The notes beneath the pieces were generated by a model. That model was not told the origin of the DNA, did no database searches, and was given only the letters and a program-made list of their open reading frames with translations. A stretch of 64,000 nt of DNA from Natronoarchaeum rubrum (lineage in GTDB: Archaea; Halobacteriota; Halobacteria; Halobacteriales; Natronoarchaeaceae). Positions 16,899-28,437 of the stretch are shown in pieces (positions within the stretch are counted from its first letter, which is position 1; each line of letters starts with the position of its first letter). The stretch covers positions 186,001 through 250,000 of the forward strand of contig NZ_JANHDP010000003.1 of the NCBI RefSeq assembly GCF_024494695.1. Reading direction: 5' to 3'. The position numbers and the translations under genes are program-made.

Positions 16899-18192
16899 CG
16901 CCGGCGACAGGCGGCGCTCGCGCTGGCGGGGGCTCGTCGGGCTCTCGGCGACGCGGCTCTGGAAGCAGGCGACGACGACCAGGACCGGCCGGATGGCGGC
17001 GTCGACCGGCGCGGTCGCGCTGACGATCTCGATCCTGCTGGTCGTGACCGGAATCGCGCTGGCGCTGGCGACCGCCGGCGTCGTAACCGAGACCGACGCC
17101 GACGCCACCGTGGTCCCCCAGCAGGGCGAGACGCTCTCGGACGTCGGCGGCGTCGAGCCGGTGCAGCTCGGCGCCGCCAACGAGCGCGCCGCCGCGATCC
17201 GCAACCGTGGGGGCGTCGACCACGCGTCGCCCGTGCTCGTCGAGACGGTGCGACTGGAGGGCGCCGATAGCGAGGTGTCCGACGCCGAGAGCGGGGAGTC
17301 CGCCGCCGAGAGTCGATCATCGGGACTCGTCGCCCTCGTGGGCGTCGTCCCCGACGACGAGGAGCGCACCGTCGCGGGGCTGTCGACGGCCGGACTCGAA
17401 CCCGGCGATCCACAGTACGCGAACGGGACCTACGACGGCCAGCGGACGGGCGAGATTGTACTCTCGCGGGCTGCGGCGGATCGGCTCGACGCCGCCGAAG
17501 GCGAGGCGTTTCGCGTCGTCGGGAACAGGACCGCGACCGATCGGACGACGTTTACGGTCGCCGGCGTCGACGCCGCGACGGGCAACGAGCGCGACGCCGA
17601 CGTGCCCGTGGCGCTGGTCCACTTGAGCGAGCTTCAGTCGATCTCCGGCGCGAGCGCGGGCGAGCTCGCCGACAGAGTGCTGGTGTGGGGCGACGCCGAG
17701 GCGACCGAAGCGGCCGCCGGAGACGCCTATCCGAACGCCACCGTCGAGACCGCCGACGGCACCGACCCCTCGCAGCTGTTCGACGACGGGCTGGCCTTCG
17801 CCACCAGCCTGATCGCGCTGGTCGTCGGCGTCGCGATCTGCGCGGCGTTCGTCGCGACGACGATGGGGATCACGGTCAACGAGGATCGCCGAATGCTCGC
17901 CGTGCTGGAGGCAGTCGGCTTCCCGACCCACAGCCGACTCGCCGTCGTCGGCGTCTCGACGCTGGTGACGACGCTGCTGGGCGCCGTTCTGGGGATCGTC
18001 GGCGGCGTGCTGGGCGTCCTCGCCGTCGACGCCGTCGCCGGGGCGACCGTCGCCACCAGAACCGTCGCCGTGATCCACCCGCTGTTCGTTCCCTACGCCT
18101 TCGCCGTCGCCCTCGTCTCGGGACTGGTCGCCGTCCCGTACCCGCTCGTGGTGGCCGCGCGAACGAGCGTGCTCGACGAGGTGGGACGGTGA
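16888..18192 (+). CDS. FtsX/MacB-type ABC permease, first subunit
   Basis: A 434-residue permease. One transmembrane helix near residues 35-60 (AVALTISILLVVTGIALALATAGVV) is followed by a large extracytoplasmic MacB_PCD-like domain (60-295). Three more helices close the protein (LIALVVGVAICAAFVATTMGI, LVTTLLGAVLGIVGGVLGVLAV, LFVPYAFAVALVSGLVAVPYPLVV). The 1+3 layout and the cytoplasmic LEAVGFPTHSRL coupling loop fit FtsX-like subunits. Overlaps both neighbours (11 bases upstream, 4 downstream), so all three genes are probably translated together. Substrate unknown; such systems move lipoproteins, peptides or drugs outward. Confidence 0.87.
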   Translation: MRDDAGDRRRSRWRGLVGLSATRLWKQATTTRTGRMAASTGAVALTISILLVVTGIALALATAGVVTETDADATVVPQQGETLSDVGGVEPVQLGAANERAAAIRNRGGVDHASPVLVETVRLEGADSEVSDAESGESAAESRSSGLVALVGVVPDDEERTVAGLSTAGLEPGDPQYANGTYDGQRTGEIVLSRAAADRLDAAEGEAFRVVGNRTATDRTTFTVAGVDAATGNERDADVPVALVHLSELQSISGASAGELADRVLVWGDAEATEAAAGDAYPNATVETADGTDPSQLFDDGLAFATSLIALVVGVAICAAFVATTMGITVNEDRRMLAVLEAVGFPTHSRLAVVGVSTLVTTLLGAVLGIVGGVLGVLAVDAVAGATVATRTVAVIHPLFVPYAFAVALVSGLVAVPYPLVVAARTSVLDEVGR

Positions 18193-19415
18193 GCGTCCGC
18201 GGCGCTCTCGTCCGAATGCGCGCGGTCCTCGGACTGGCGTTCGCGCAGCTCCGCCGGGCGCCGGGACGCACCGCGCTCACCGTGCTGGCCGTCGCGCTCG
18301 CGGTGCTCTCGGTGACGCTGCTGGCCAGCCTCGGCGCCGGCGTCGTCGACAAGGGCGAGGAGGGGTTAGAGCAGGCCGACCGCGATCTCTGGGTGTCGAA
18401 CGACCCGATCGATCCGGCCGCGAGCGGCACCGAGAACCCGATCGTCGACGCCCACGAAGTGGCGTCGAACGTGCAGGCGCGCGAGGACGTCCGCGTCGCC
18501 GAACCGGTTGCGTTGCACGGGCTGTACGTCGGGGCCGAGCGGTCGGACCTCCGGCGCGTTCCGGCCGTCGGCACGCGGCGAACGCACGAGGGCTTCGCCT
18601 TCGAGCGCGGCAGCGGGTTCGTGCTCGACGACGAGGACTACGCCGCGGCGAGCCCCTACGAGCCGACGCGAGAGGAGATCGTTCTCGACCCGCGGACCGC
18701 CGAGACGCTGGGCGTCGGCGTCGGCGACGCCGTCTACGTCGGCTCCACCAGGGCGAGCCTCCACGAGGTCACCGTCGTCGGACTCTCCTCGCATTACTCG
18801 CAGTTCCTGGGCTCGCCCGCCGCCACCGTCCCGATCACCGACCTCCAGGCGATGACCGGGACCGCCGGGACGGATCGGGCGACGTTCGTCATGGCCGATA
18901 CGGTGGAGGGCGCCGACCCCGCCGCGGTTCGGGACGAGCTCGCGGCCGAGTACCCCGCCTACGACGTCCGGACGGGCGACGAGCAGGTCGAGAAACTACT
19001 TCAGGAGCGCACGCTCGTGCTCGCCAGCGGCGTCACGCTGGTCGGCTTCGCCATCCTCGGCGGCGCCGTCCTGACGATCAACCTGTTCGCGCTCGTGGCC
19101 TACCAGCAGCGCGACGAACTCGCCGCGCTCCGCGCGATCGGGCTCTCGCGCGGCGTGCTCGCGGGGACGATCGGCGCTCAGGGACTGGTCATCGGCGTCC
19201 TCGGCGGGCTCGTCGGCGCCGCCGCGACGCGCCCGCTCGCCGTCGGACTGAATCGCCTCGCCGAGCGGGTCGTCGGATTCGAGGCGCTCCTCCAGCCGTC
19301 GCCGCTGATCTACGCCGCCGGGCTCGCGCTCGCGATCGTGCTCGGGGGCGTCGTCGCGCTCGTCACCGGCTGGCAGGCCGGGCGGTACGCGAACGTCGAG
19401 CACCTGCTGGCGTGA
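18189..19415 (+). CDS. FtsX/MacB-type ABC permease, second subunit
   Basis: A 408-residue permease with the same 1+3 helix plan as the upstream gene: helix one at about 20-45 (ALTVLAVALAVLSVTLLASLGAGVV), an external domain, then helices around VTLVGFAILGGAVLTINLFALV, VIGVLGGLVGAAA and LIYAAGLALAIVLGGVVALV. The coupling loop is ELAALRAIGLSRG. The GTG start overlaps the previous stop as GTGA; an internal ATG (18216, MRAVLGLAF) is the alternative. Paired unequal permeases point to a heterodimeric transporter. Confidence 0.87.
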   Translation: MSVRGALVRMRAVLGLAFAQLRRAPGRTALTVLAVALAVLSVTLLASLGAGVVDKGEEGLEQADRDLWVSNDPIDPAASGTENPIVDAHEVASNVQAREDVRVAEPVALHGLYVGAERSDLRRVPAVGTRRTHEGFAFERGSGFVLDDEDYAAASPYEPTREEIVLDPRTAETLGVGVGDAVYVGSTRASLHEVTVVGLSSHYSQFLGSPAATVPITDLQAMTGTAGTDRATFVMADTVEGADPAAVRDELAAEYPAYDVRTGDEQVEKLLQERTLVLASGVTLVGFAILGGAVLTINLFALVAYQQRDELAALRAIGLSRGVLAGTIGAQGLVIGVLGGLVGAAATRPLAVGLNRLAERVVGFEALLQPSPLIYAAGLALAIVLGGVVALVTGWQAGRYANVEHLLA

Positions 19416-19491
19416 CCGCTACGATGGCCGCGGGACGGCTCCGCACGGACCCAAACACGTTTCGCGCTCGATCCGCAACCTCGAAGCAACC

Positions 19492-20085
19492 GTGGCGCTC
19501 GACGAGACCGACGCCGAGATACTGGAACTGCTGATCGAAGACGCCAGCCGATCGTACCGCGAGATCGCCGACCGCGTCGGGCTGACGGCGCCGACCGTCT
19601 CCGAGCGCGTCGAGCGCATGCGCGAACTCGGCATCCTCGAACGGTTCACCGTCGCCGTCGACCAGTCGATGCTGGCGACCCAGGACGCCCGGCTCGTCGA
19701 GGTCCAGCTCGCGCCCGGCGACGCCGAAGCGCTGGCCGACGAGCTCCGGGATATCGACGTCGTCGAGCACGTCATCCGGACGGAGAGCGGGCGAGTGCTG
19801 ACCCACGTCCACGCCGGCGAGCCCGAGGTCCGGCGCCTGTTCTCTGACCTGCTGGAGGGCCAGGACGTGCTGTCCTACGACGTCGGCGGCGTCGTCGAGT
19901 CGTCGTGGAACCCGGATCTCCGCAGGGGCGAGTTCGCCATCTCCTGCGTGGAGTGCGGGAAGGAGGTCGACGACGACGGGCTCTCGCTCGAACTCGACGA
20001 CCGGCAGTACTTCGTCTGCTGCGAGTCCTGCGAGTCGCTGTTTCGGGAACGGTACGCCGAACTGCAAGACGGGGCCGAGAGCTGA
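19492..20085 (+). CDS. Lrp/AsnC-family regulator with TRASH metal-binding domain
   Basis: A 197-residue regulator starting with GTG (19492). Residues 1-60 are the AsnC winged helix (DAEILELLIEDASRSYREIADRVGLTAPTVSERVERM), 60-140 an AsnC-like ligand region, and 150-190 a TRASH domain (SCVECGKEVDDD and VCCESCESLF), whose Cys residues bind metal. In Halobacterium a Lrp-TRASH protein controls a neighbouring copper ATPase gene. The same layout here (copA follows 188 bases downstream, same strand) strongly suggests copper sensing. Its own promoter is not clear; the ABC operon ends only 76 bases upstream. Confidence 0.88.
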   Translation: MALDETDAEILELLIEDASRSYREIADRVGLTAPTVSERVERMRELGILERFTVAVDQSMLATQDARLVEVQLAPGDAEALADELRDIDVVEHVIRTESGRVLTHVHAGEPEVRRLFSDLLEGQDVLSYDVGGVVESSWNPDLRRGEFAISCVECGKEVDDDGLSLELDDRQYFVCCESCESLFRERYAELQDGAES

Positions 20086-20190
20086 ACACGCCCGACTAGC
20101 CGGCGTTCGGGATGGCGCTCGCCGACGAGTATATCGAAATTCCCAGTTCCTCCCGCGACACCGCGGGTTCAGATCGGCGAGAAAGACCAA

Positions 20191-20253
20191 TTCGTTAGCT
20201 TCGTTCGCCACGAGAACCGAAGTTCGTTAGGGGAAACCCGCTTCAAACTATAG
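20191..20253 (+). promoter_or_regulatory. copA promoter with candidate operator repeats
   Basis: A TATA-like aaactatag at 20245-20253 lies 25 bases before ATG 20274, suiting a leaderless transcript. Upstream lie a direct repeat TTCGTTAG at 20191-20198 and 20223-20230 and a GAAC-CGAA-GTTC inverted repeat at 20214-20225. These are candidate sites for the Lrp-TRASH regulator encoded next door. Confidence 0.4.
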
Positions 20254-20273
20254 CCCGTATCTAGAGACAAGTG

Positions 20274-22886
<2,613 letters not shown>

Positions 22887-22925
22887 TCGGGGCGGTCGCG
22901 ACGGTGCAGTCGCCGTTCCGGGGTG

Positions 22926-22959
22926 CGACGCCGCCCGCCGTTTTTGTCCGGCGGCGTCG
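22926..22959. repeat. Inverted repeat over the lipid-kinase promoter
   Basis: Arms CGACGCCGCC (22926-22935) and GGCGGCGTCG (22950-22959), 10 bp each with a 14-base loop. The loop and right arm contain tttttgtcc, which is at TATA distance (about 28 bases) from the ATG at 22972. It may serve as copA terminator or as a regulatory site; it resembles the palindrome family seen elsewhere in the window. Confidence 0.5.
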
Positions 22960-22971
22960 TGCGTACGCGTG

Positions 22972-23961
22972 ATGGTCCCAACGTCGAGTGAGGACTCGCC
23001 GGACGAGGATGGCGACCGCTCCGCCGAGAATCGGCGCGCGATCCTGAACCCGACGAGCGGCCGCGCCGACCACGTCGAGCGGGTGCGCGACCTCGCCGCC
23101 GAGCGCGGGTTCGACGTCGTCGAGACCGAACGGGCGGGCCACGCGATCGAACTCGCCGAGCGCGCGGCCGCCGACGGCGTCGACCTGCTCGCGGTCTGTG
23201 GCGGCGACGGGACGCTCCACGAGGTCGTGGAGGGGCTGTACGACGCCGACTCGCTCGACGACGTGACGCTGTCCGTGGTCCCGTCCGGGACCGAGAACAT
23301 CGTCGCCGAGCACCTCGGCGTCCAGTCGCTCGTCGACGGGTTCGACCTCGCCGAGACCGGCGAGACGCGGCGCATCGACCTCGGCGTCGCGGGCGACGAG
23401 CCGTTCGTGATGTCGGCGATCGCCGGGCTGCCGGCGGAGGCCAGCGCGGCCGCCACCCACGATCTCAAGCGGCGGTTCGGGTCGCTCGCGTTCGTCATCG
23501 GCGGCGTCCAGGAGACGCTGGCGTTCGACGGGCTGCGCGTCGCGGTCGAGGCGGACGCCGACGACGCGGCCCTCGAGGAGTCGACCGTCGAGGACGCGAC
23601 CGGCGACGACGGCATCACCTGGCGCGGCGAAGCGTTGACCGTGCTGGTGGGCAACCTCCGGGAGTTCGGCAGCGAGGGCGCGCCGGCGGACGCCGAAGAC
23701 GGGCTGCTCGACGTGACGATCGGCGAGCGGATGCCGCCGAGCGACGCCGTCGCCGAGACCGTCGCCCAGCGACTGCTCGGGCAGGACACCGAGCACGTCA
23801 CGACGCTCAAAGCGAGCGCGATCGAGTTCGAACACCTCGGCGGGGATCCGGTGACGTTCAGCCTCGACGGCGAGATCCGACGGTTCGATACGGTGGCGTT
23901 CTCGGTGGTCCCGGGCGCGTTGCGGGTCCGCGTGGGGGAGGAGTACGGTCAGACCGGGTGA
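22972..23961 (+). CDS. Diacylglycerol kinase catalytic domain protein
   Basis: A 329-residue protein with the DAGK_cat pattern: an acidic N-terminus, NPTSGRADHVERVRDLA (nucleotide contact), CGGDGTLHEVVEGL (GGDGT motif), VVPSGTENIVAEHL, and a C-terminal lipid kinase barrel ending in SLDGEIRRFDTVAFSVVPGALRV. The family phosphorylates lipids such as diacylglycerol, sphingosine or, in archaea, possibly isoprenoid glycerols; substrate cannot be told. ATG 22972 and GTG 22969 are both possible; a TATA-like patch 28 bases upstream favours 22972. It follows copA in the same direction but with its own promoter. Confidence 0.85.
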   Translation: MVPTSSEDSPDEDGDRSAENRRAILNPTSGRADHVERVRDLAAERGFDVVETERAGHAIELAERAAADGVDLLAVCGGDGTLHEVVEGLYDADSLDDVTLSVVPSGTENIVAEHLGVQSLVDGFDLAETGETRRIDLGVAGDEPFVMSAIAGLPAEASAAATHDLKRRFGSLAFVIGGVQETLAFDGLRVAVEADADDAALEESTVEDATGDDGITWRGEALTVLVGNLREFGSEGAPADAEDGLLDVTIGERMPPSDAVAETVAQRLLGQDTEHVTTLKASAIEFEHLGGDPVTFSLDGEIRRFDTVAFSVVPGALRVRVGEEYGQTG

Positions 23962-23988
23962 CGCCGACGCGTGGACTGCCGGAGAAAA

Positions 23989-24651
23989 TCACGCCAGCCT
24001 GTCGTCGAGCCACGCCAGCAGGTCTTGGAGTTCGTCCGGCCCGATCCCGTGGCCGACGTCGTAGGTGTTCGAGTCGACGGCGTAGCCCACTTCGCTCAGC
24101 CGGATGGCGGCGTTCTCGGCGCGGGCGGGCGGGATGATCTGATCCTGCTGCCCGGCGCCGACGAACACCGGCGTCCCCTCGATACCCTCGGGCGTCAGGT
24201 CGGCGTGAGACTCGGGCAGGTAGCCGTGAAGTCCGGCGGCCCACGCGAACCGGCCGGGATGTTCGAGCAGCAGCGCGAACGTCGATATCGCCCCCTGGCT
24301 GAAGCCGAGCAGGCCCAGCCGATCGGGATCGAGGTCGTACGCCTCGACGGCGGCGTCGATCGACTCGTCGATCAGATCGAGGCTCCGGCGGAACTCCTCG
24401 GCGTCGGGCTGGCTCTGGTGGAGCCCCCCGGCGGAGAGGTCGAGGTCGTACCAGGTGTATCCGCCCTGAAGGCGGTCGGGAGCGCGGAAGCTGACGACGA
24501 ACAGCTCGTCGGGGAACCGCTGGGCGACCGGCAGCAAGTCGGTCTCGTCGGCGCCGCGGCCGTGAAACACGAAGACGGCCGGATGCGGGCCGTCGGCGTC
24601 GTCGGGCGGGCTGATCGTCTTGTGTTCGAGCGGAACGTCGGACTTCGTCAT
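23989..24651 (-). CDS. Alpha/beta hydrolase, phospholipase/carboxylesterase type
   Basis: A 220-residue esterase: HGRGADETDLLPVAQRF supplies the oxyanion region, LLGFSQGAIST the nucleophilic Ser in G-x-S-x-G, GAGQQDQIIPP the acid Asp and DVGHGIG the His. This fits the phospholipase/carboxylesterase (YpfH/Abhydrolase_2) group, cytoplasmic, with short-chain ester substrates. The start at ATG 24651 (MTKSDVPLEHK) leaves out Arg/Pro-rich upstream codons. It is convergent with the lipid kinase, the two stops being 27 bases apart. Confidence 0.87.
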   Translation of the reverse strand: MTKSDVPLEHKTISPPDDADGPHPAVFVFHGRGADETDLLPVAQRFPDELFVVSFRAPDRLQGGYTWYDLDLSAGGLHQSQPDAEEFRRSLDLIDESIDAAVEAYDLDPDRLGLLGFSQGAISTFALLLEHPGRFAWAAGLHGYLPESHADLTPEGIEGTPVFVGAGQQDQIIPPARAENAAIRLSEVGYAVDSNTYDVGHGIGPDELQDLLAWLDDRLA

Positions 24652-24798
24652 GGACGGACGCAAGCGTCCCAAGCGCTTGAATCCCGGCGTCCGCGGCCGG
24701 GCTGGCCGCATGCTCGCCGAGGCGGGAGTCCGCCAGGCGTCGTCACCCTCGCTTCAGTAACGTACGTGTTATACGTCGTGAGTCGCTACGAAGGTGCA

Positions 24799-25845
24799 AT
24801 GAGCGAGCAGACGTACAGCGAGGGCGACCTCCGGAACACGGGGATGTCGCTCAAGCACGACCGGGAGTGGGACTACGAACTCGACCGCATCGTAACGGCG
24901 GTCGAGGAGCGCGACGCCGAGAAGGTCGGCTTGCAGTTCCCCGAGGGGCTCAAGCGCCGCGGGCCGCGAGTGGCCGACGATCTGCGCGAGCTCGTCGACG
25001 ACGACGTGACGATCATGCTGTCGGGCCAGCCGTGTTACGGCGCCTGCGACCTCGACACGTTCCTGATGCGGCGGACCGACGTGTTCGTCCACTTCGGGCA
25101 CAGCCCGATGAAGGAATCGGAGAAGATCATCTACGTGCCGCTGTTCTCGAACGTCGACGTGCTGCCGATCATGGAGGAGGCCGAGGAGAAACTCGCCGAC
25201 CCCGAAGACGATCCCGAGGTCGGCCTCGTCACCACGGCCCAGCACATGAACCGGTTCGACGACATGGCCGACTGGCTCGAAGACCGTGGCTACGAGGTCC
25301 AGACCCGCCGCGGCGACGAGCGGCTCACCCACGAGGGGCAGGTGCTGGGCTGTAACTACGCCTCCGCGGACGTCCCCGCGGACCAGGTGCTGTACGTCGG
25401 CGGCGGGAAGTTCCACCCGCTCGGGCTGGCGATGGAACACCCCGACAAGAAAGTCGTCATCGGCGACCCCGTCAACAACGTCGTGACGATCGCCGACACC
25501 GAGAAGTTCCTCAAGCAGCGCTACGCCACCGTCCACAAGGCGATGGACGCCGAGACGTGGGGCGTCATCTTCTGCACGAAGATCGGCCAGGGCCGCATGG
25601 ACCAAGCCGAGAAGATTCTCGACGAGAACGAGAACGCCTACCTCATCACGATGGACGAGGTGACGCCGGATCGGCTGCGCAACTTCGGCTTCGACGCCTT
25701 CGTCAACACCGGCTGCCCGCGGATCACGACCGACGACGGCCCGCAGTTCCACAAGCCGCTCTTGACACCCGGCGAGTACGAGATCGCCGTCGGCAACAAG
25801 CCGCTGGACGAACTCAGCTTCGACACGTTCCACGGCACCTGGTAG
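24799..25845 (+). CDS. dph2: Diphthamide synthase, 3-amino-3-carboxypropyl transferase
   Basis: A 348-residue radical enzyme that transfers the 3-amino-3-carboxypropyl group of SAM to a His of elongation factor 2, the first step of diphthamide formation. The three widely spaced cluster cysteines are visible: GQPCYGACD (near residue 78), VLGCNYAS (near 180) and NTGCPRI (near 300). Also typical are LQFPEGLKRR and VHFGHSPM. In archaea one homodimeric Dph2 does the job of eukaryotic Dph1-Dph2. Start ATG 24799 has a TATA-like tgttatacg 27 bases upstream. Monocistronic. Confidence 0.92.
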   Translation: MSEQTYSEGDLRNTGMSLKHDREWDYELDRIVTAVEERDAEKVGLQFPEGLKRRGPRVADDLRELVDDDVTIMLSGQPCYGACDLDTFLMRRTDVFVHFGHSPMKESEKIIYVPLFSNVDVLPIMEEAEEKLADPEDDPEVGLVTTAQHMNRFDDMADWLEDRGYEVQTRRGDERLTHEGQVLGCNYASADVPADQVLYVGGGKFHPLGLAMEHPDKKVVIGDPVNNVVTIADTEKFLKQRYATVHKAMDAETWGVIFCTKIGQGRMDQAEKILDENENAYLITMDEVTPDRLRNFGFDAFVNTGCPRITTDDGPQFHKPLLTPGEYEIAVGNKPLDELSFDTFHGTW

Positions 25846-25937
25846 TCAGACGCCGTTCGTTCTCCATCGTCGTTTTTCTCCGATCGCCGCTCTTCACCAG
25901 CCGCCGCGCCCGACGCCGTTCGTCCATCCTACCAAAC

Positions 25938-25950
25938 AGGAAATAATTAG
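25938..25950 (+). promoter_or_regulatory. AT-rich promoter element
   Basis: ggaaataattagc lies some 45 bases upstream of the ATG at 25989, giving a predicted leader of about 15-20 bases. It separates this gene from dph2. Confidence 0.4.
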
Positions 25951-25988
25951 CAGAACAGTCATGACCATGGGGTAAGTAATCGGCGTCA

Positions 25989-26915
25989 ATGACAGAGGAC
26001 GCGACGGGGGAGCTCCCCGACAACAAACTGTTCGAGCTCTACGAACAGTACCTCGGCGAACCGGACGCGGAGACGGACGTCTATCTCGGGTTCGGGTTGT
26101 TCTTCGTCGGCATCGCCTTCGCGGTGACCGGGCTCGGCCTGTTCGCGTGGTCGGGCGCGTTCGAGTACGGGACCGGCGCGTTCTGGTCCCGCCGAGCGCT
26201 GTCGTTCGCGCTCGGGATGCTGTCGGTGCCGACGCTGATGTTGAGCCTCGTCGTGCTGCTGCCGGTCGAACGGCGCGCGACATTGAGCGCGTCGGGCGGC
26301 TGGGCGATCACGCTGCTTTCGGTCGTCGCGTTCTGGCAGGTGTACCCGAGCAACTGGAACGTCGCCGAGGCGGCCGACTACAGCATCCAGGTGACTGCGG
26401 TGTACGCGCTGGGGATGACCGTCATCACGGCTTCGACCGGCGCGGCGCTGATCGCTCACCAACTGGCGCGCGCCCGCCCCGGCCCGGCCGACATCGACCC
26501 CGTCGAGGACGACGAGGACGAGGAGACCACCTACACGACCGAACAGATCGAGGATGACATCGAGGACGCGATGGAGGGCGTCGACCTCTCGTGGGGCGGC
26601 GTCGAGAAACACGAGTCCAAGCGCCTGGAGTTCTCCACCGGCCCGGAGTTCGACGCCTCCGGCGTCGACGTCGAGGCGACCACCACCCGACAGGAAGGCA
26701 GCGTCGACGATCAGGTCAGCGGACTCCGCCAGCTCAAGGGCGGCGATAAGAAGACCGCCACCTCGGAGTCGACGGTCGACGACCAGACGAACAAGCTCAA
26801 AGAACTGCGCGAGAAGCGCCGCAAGGAGGAAGCGGCCGACGACGACGAAGGGATCGTCGCCGGTATCGGCGGCTCGGGCCTGCTCGATCGGGTCCGGAGC
26901 GCGCTCCGTCGCTGA
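25989..26915 (+). CDS. Membrane protein with long charged cytoplasmic tail
   Basis: A 308-residue protein. Residues 1-30 are acidic; four hydrophobic helices follow at about 33-55, 68-95, 98-120 and 133-160 ([45 protein letters not shown] and others). Then comes a charged, probably unstructured or helical tail of about 145 residues ([41 protein letters not shown]) ending in a basic RVRSALRR. I do not assign a function. Its gene lies 122 bases before an actin homologue on the same strand, and the tail faces the cytoplasm in the simplest topology, so a link to the filament is an attractive guess. Confidence 0.75.
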   Translation: MTEDATGELPDNKLFELYEQYLGEPDAETDVYLGFGLFFVGIAFAVTGLGLFAWSGAFEYGTGAFWSRRALSFALGMLSVPTLMLSLVVLLPVERRATLSASGGWAITLLSVVAFWQVYPSNWNVAEAADYSIQVTAVYALGMTVITASTGAALIAHQLARARPGPADIDPVEDDEDEETTYTTEQIEDDIEDAMEGVDLSWGGVEKHESKRLEFSTGPEFDASGVDVEATTTRQEGSVDDQVSGLRQLKGGDKKTATSESTVDDQTNKLKELREKRRKEEAADDDEGIVAGIGGSGLLDRVRSALRR

Positions 26916-26930
26916 CTGGACCGCGGTCTC

Positions 26931-26950
26931 GCCGGCATCCCGACGCCGGC
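26931..26950. terminator. GC-rich inverted repeat after membrane protein gene
   Basis: GCCGGC-atc-ccg-ac-GCCGGC-type hairpin 16 bases after the stop codon at 26915; arms pair over about eight bases. It may end the upstream transcript before the actin promoter. Confidence 0.4.
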
Positions 26951-27003
26951 TCCCTTCGTTCGGACATGTTTTCTTACCAGAAAGTTACGCAATTATTTCA
27001 CAT

Positions 27004-27013
27004 AGTTTTATTG
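27004..27013 (+). promoter_or_regulatory. TATA box of actin homologue
   Basis: agttttattg is about 28 bases upstream of ATG 27038. The predicted transcript begins at or a few bases before the ATG. This decides for MAKGLDVG as the protein start and against the upstream ATG at 26966, which lies before the promoter. Confidence 0.55.
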
Positions 27014-27037
27014 TACGTGGGACAGGTTGTTCCGGAT

Positions 27038-28066
27038 ATGGCGAAAGGCCTAGACGTCGGCACGATGAACATCCTGTCGGCACAGCAGGATGGGAACGAC
27101 ACAGTATTCGTCCAGCAGCGTAACTCCTTCGTGGAGATTGACTACTCCGACATGGCGGAACAGATGCTTTCGCGGAGCGAAGTCCTCCACATCCGGAAGG
27201 ACGACAAGGTGTACGTCGTCGGTGACGACGCCCTGAACTTCGCGAACATCTTCAATCGGGAGACGCGCCGCCCGATGCAGCACGGCATCCTGTCGTCCGA
27301 CGAGAAGTCCGCGATCCCGATGATGAAACTGATCATCGAGCAGGTCGTCGGCGAACCGAACCATCCCAACGAGAAGCTGTACTTCTCCTCGCCCGCGGAC
27401 CCGATGGACTCGGACATCTCGACCCTGTATCACCAGAAGACTCTGGAGTCGTTCATCGACGACATGGGGTACGACGCCGAGCCGATCAACGAGGGGATGT
27501 CCGTCATCTACAGCGAACTCGCCGACAACGACTTCACCGGGCTGGGCATCAGCTTCGGCGCCGGGATGACGAACGTCTGTCTGGCGTACTACGCGGTGCC
27601 GGTCATGAAGTTCTCGGTCGCCCGCGGCGGCGACTGGGTCGACGAGCAGGCCGCGCAGGCGACCGGCACGCCGGTCGACAAGGTCACCTCCATCAAGGAG
27701 GAGGACTTCGAACTCGACTTCGAGACGGACGTCGGCGGCGTCGAAGGCGCGCTGTCGATCTACTACGAGAACCTGCTCGACTACGTCATCGAGAAGATCG
27801 TCGAGGAAGTCGACGACGAGGACGTCGAGGAGGGCCTCGACGTGCCGGTCGTCGTCACGGGCGGCACCTCCAGCCCCGACGGGTTCGAGGCGCTGTTCCG
27901 CGACCACCTGCAGGACGCCAACATTCCGTTCTCGATCAGCGGCGTCAGCCACGCCGACGAGCCCCTCTACAGCGTCGCGCGCGGTGGCCTCGTGGCCGCA
28001 CGCTCCGACGAAGAAGAGCAGGCGACGAGCGGCGGCGCGGAAGCCGAAGCGGCGGCAGACGAGTAA
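27038..28066 (+). CDS. Actin/MreB-like cytoskeletal protein, salactin type
   Basis: A 342-residue actin-superfamily ATPase. It starts [17 protein letters not shown] (phosphate-1 loop D-V-G-T), has [15 protein letters not shown] (phosphate-2), [16 protein letters not shown] (adenosine loop) and ends with an acidic Ala/Glu tail. It resembles the haloarchaeal actin homologues salactin (Halobacterium) and volactin (Haloferax), which form dynamic filaments involved in cell growth or shape. No membrane-binding helix is visible. Only about 122 bases separate it from the upstream membrane protein gene. Highly expressed character is suggested by the strong TATA box and regular codon use. Confidence 0.85.
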   Translation: MAKGLDVGTMNILSAQQDGNDTVFVQQRNSFVEIDYSDMAEQMLSRSEVLHIRKDDKVYVVGDDALNFANIFNRETRRPMQHGILSSDEKSAIPMMKLIIEQVVGEPNHPNEKLYFSSPADPMDSDISTLYHQKTLESFIDDMGYDAEPINEGMSVIYSELADNDFTGLGISFGAGMTNVCLAYYAVPVMKFSVARGGDWVDEQAAQATGTPVDKVTSIKEEDFELDFETDVGGVEGALSIYYENLLDYVIEKIVEEVDDEDVEEGLDVPVVVTGGTSSPDGFEALFRDHLQDANIPFSISGVSHADEPLYSVARGGLVAARSDEEEQATSGGAEAEAAADE

Positions 28067-28089
28067 GCAGTCGGCGCGACGAACGACAC

Positions 28090-28260
28090 TCAGTTACTTT
28101 TTTTGAAGCGATCGAGCGCCTCCTGCCAGGATTCCAGTTCATCAGGCTTGCTCTCGTGGCTCACGGCGACCCCCACGTAGCCGCACTTCTCGCAGCCTTC
28201 GGCCTCGCGACCGAACAGCGCGTACGTCTCGAGCGTACCCGAACAGCGCGGACAGTCCAT
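28090..28260 (-). CDS. Small zinc-ribbon protein
   Basis: A 56-residue protein starting MDCPRCSGTLETY. Two pairs CPRC and CEKC form a zinc ribbon (TFIIB/TFIIS-like fold), followed by GVAVSHESKPDE and an amphipathic helix ending RFKKSN. Minus-strand AATTATTAAGAG at about 28284-28295 lies about 28 bases before the ATG at 28260 and fits a leaderless promoter; the longer ORF upstream would overlap this TATA box. Function unknown; the family is widespread in haloarchaea. Convergent with the actin gene, whose stop is 23 bases away. Confidence 0.75.
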   Translation of the reverse strand: MDCPRCSGTLETYALFGREAEGCEKCGYVGVAVSHESKPDELESWQEALDRFKKSN

Positions 28261-28437
28261 GGACGTGCGATCGAGTGGCACCCTCTTAATAATTGGTTCA
28301 TCGTGATCGCGCTCGCCCCGGAGACGCGCCACAGGGACCGTCTCCAACCAGCCTTCTGTGATCAGAGGAGCGGAAATAAAATGACTCCTGAGCATGTACC
28401 AACGTTTTTGAATTCACACCGTGTATGGTCGTCCAGT

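Noticed and set aside
16128..19415. ABC operon as a LolCDE lipoprotein exporter
   Set aside because: Archaea lack an outer membrane and LolA/B; only the mechanism class (MacB/FtsX) can be stated.
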